DNA of 64,000 nt from JAJECS01 sp965198185. Its GTDB lineage: Bacteria; Chloroflexota; UBA11872. The translations under genes and the position numbers were made by a program. Below the pieces are notes generated by a model, which did no database searches, was not told where the DNA came from, and worked only from the letters and a program-made list of their open reading frames with translations. The stretch lies in the NCBI GenBank assembly GCA_965198185.1, contig CBDAOU010000001.1, forward strand, positions 1,054,001 to 1,118,000, read 5' to 3'. Positions 63,784-64,000 of the stretch are shown one piece after another (positions within the stretch are counted from its first letter, which is position 1; each line of letters opens with the position of its first letter).

Positions 63784-64000
63784 ATGCTGACCTTTGGTCG
63801 GCTCATCACCGCGGTGGTCACGCCGTTTCACGACGACGGGTCGGTCGACTACGACACCTTCGGGCGCATGGTCGACGGCCTGATCGGCGCCGGCAACGAC
63901 GCCGTCGTGGTCACCGGCACCACCGGCGAATCGCCGGTGCTGACCGAGACCGAGCGCATGTCGCTCTACCGAGAAGCCCTGAACGCCGCCGACGGGCGCG
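63784..64000 (+). CDS. dapA: 4-hydroxy-tetrahydrodipicolinate synthase, N-terminal part
   Basis: The first 72 residues of a DapA/N-acetylneuraminate lyase family aldolase are visible: GRLITAVVTPFHDDGSVDYDTF (two parts), the pyruvate-phosphate-side VVTGTTGESPVLTETER (about 42-58), and no catalytic Lys yet. The gene runs off the end of the window. GGGGAG lies 5 bases before ATG 63784. Position behind asd supports DapA rather than a sugar-acid aldolase. Confidence 0.92.
   Translation, partial: MLTFGRLITAVVTPFHDDGSVDYDTFGRMVDGLIGAGNDAVVVTGTTGESPVLTETERMSLYREALNAADGR

Noticed and set aside
1..64000. tRNA or rRNA genes
   Set aside because: I saw no cloverleaf with a GTTCGA-type T-loop outside the dispersed repeat at 31.7 kb, and no rRNA-like sequence. 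Running a tRNA finder would be decisive.

Overview
The window is high-GC bacterial chromosome, mostly housekeeping and metabolic genes in short operons. The closest match I recognise is Chloroflexota. The main clue is the large two-part GT-C/DUF2298 (Chlor_Arch_YYY type) membrane protein at 16.2-20.4 kb; multi-gene membrane glycosyltransferase sets, a DUF5667-type anti-sigma factor and DUF3105 also fit. The class cannot be fixed from this sequence. I found no rRNA, tRNA, CRISPR array or intact insertion sequence.

Layout. 0-2.7 kb: end of an unknown gene, then a leftward ABC-2 exporter (ATPase + permease) followed by a thiol-peroxidase-like gene that contains an in-frame UGA where the redox cysteine should be, with a hairpin right behind it (candidate selenoprotein). 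2.9-6 kb: Lon-substrate-binding-domain protein, D-aminoacylase-type amidohydrolase, DUF4389 membrane protein. 6-10.4 kb: mutS2 converging on, and overlapping, a leftward operon of a Gfo/Idh-like protein, nadD, rsfS and a small membrane protein. 10.5-16.2 kb: a Y-x6-K short-chain reductase, amt, a glycolate-oxidase-like flavoprotein, an ImmA/IrrE protease and birA. 16.2-25.8 kb: giant GT-C protein, ECF sigma factor with a Pro/Thr-repeat anti-sigma factor, two sugar epimerases.

25.8-31.8 kb is the accessory part. It has visibly lower GC, a decayed restriction/methylase fragment, a HelD-like helicase with two frameshifts, a DUF433/PIN-like toxin-antitoxin pair, tandem hairpins, pterin dehydratase, and a broken methyltransferase bracketed by two copies of an intergenic repeat.

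31.8-45 kb: threonine aldolase, a HypE-like protein, pcm, pabB, three small membrane or secreted proteins, glnA behind a promoter and an intrinsic terminator (candidate attenuator), then a leftward holB operon, a methyltransferase and csrA. 45-59 kb: a GH106-like rhamnosidase with a clear promoter, DUF3105, a Tat-type sorbosone/glucose dehydrogenase, two large GT-C proteins with frameshifts, and debris of a third. 59-64 kb: rpsO, pnp, dapB, asd and the start of dapA (translation/RNA decay followed by lysine/diaminopimelate synthesis).

At least nine single-base frame breaks interrupt otherwise convincing genes, including dapB. Most lie in G/C-rich runs, so sequencing or assembly error is a serious alternative to pseudogenes. 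This does not explain the UGA codon at 783-785, because that frame is preserved on both sides.
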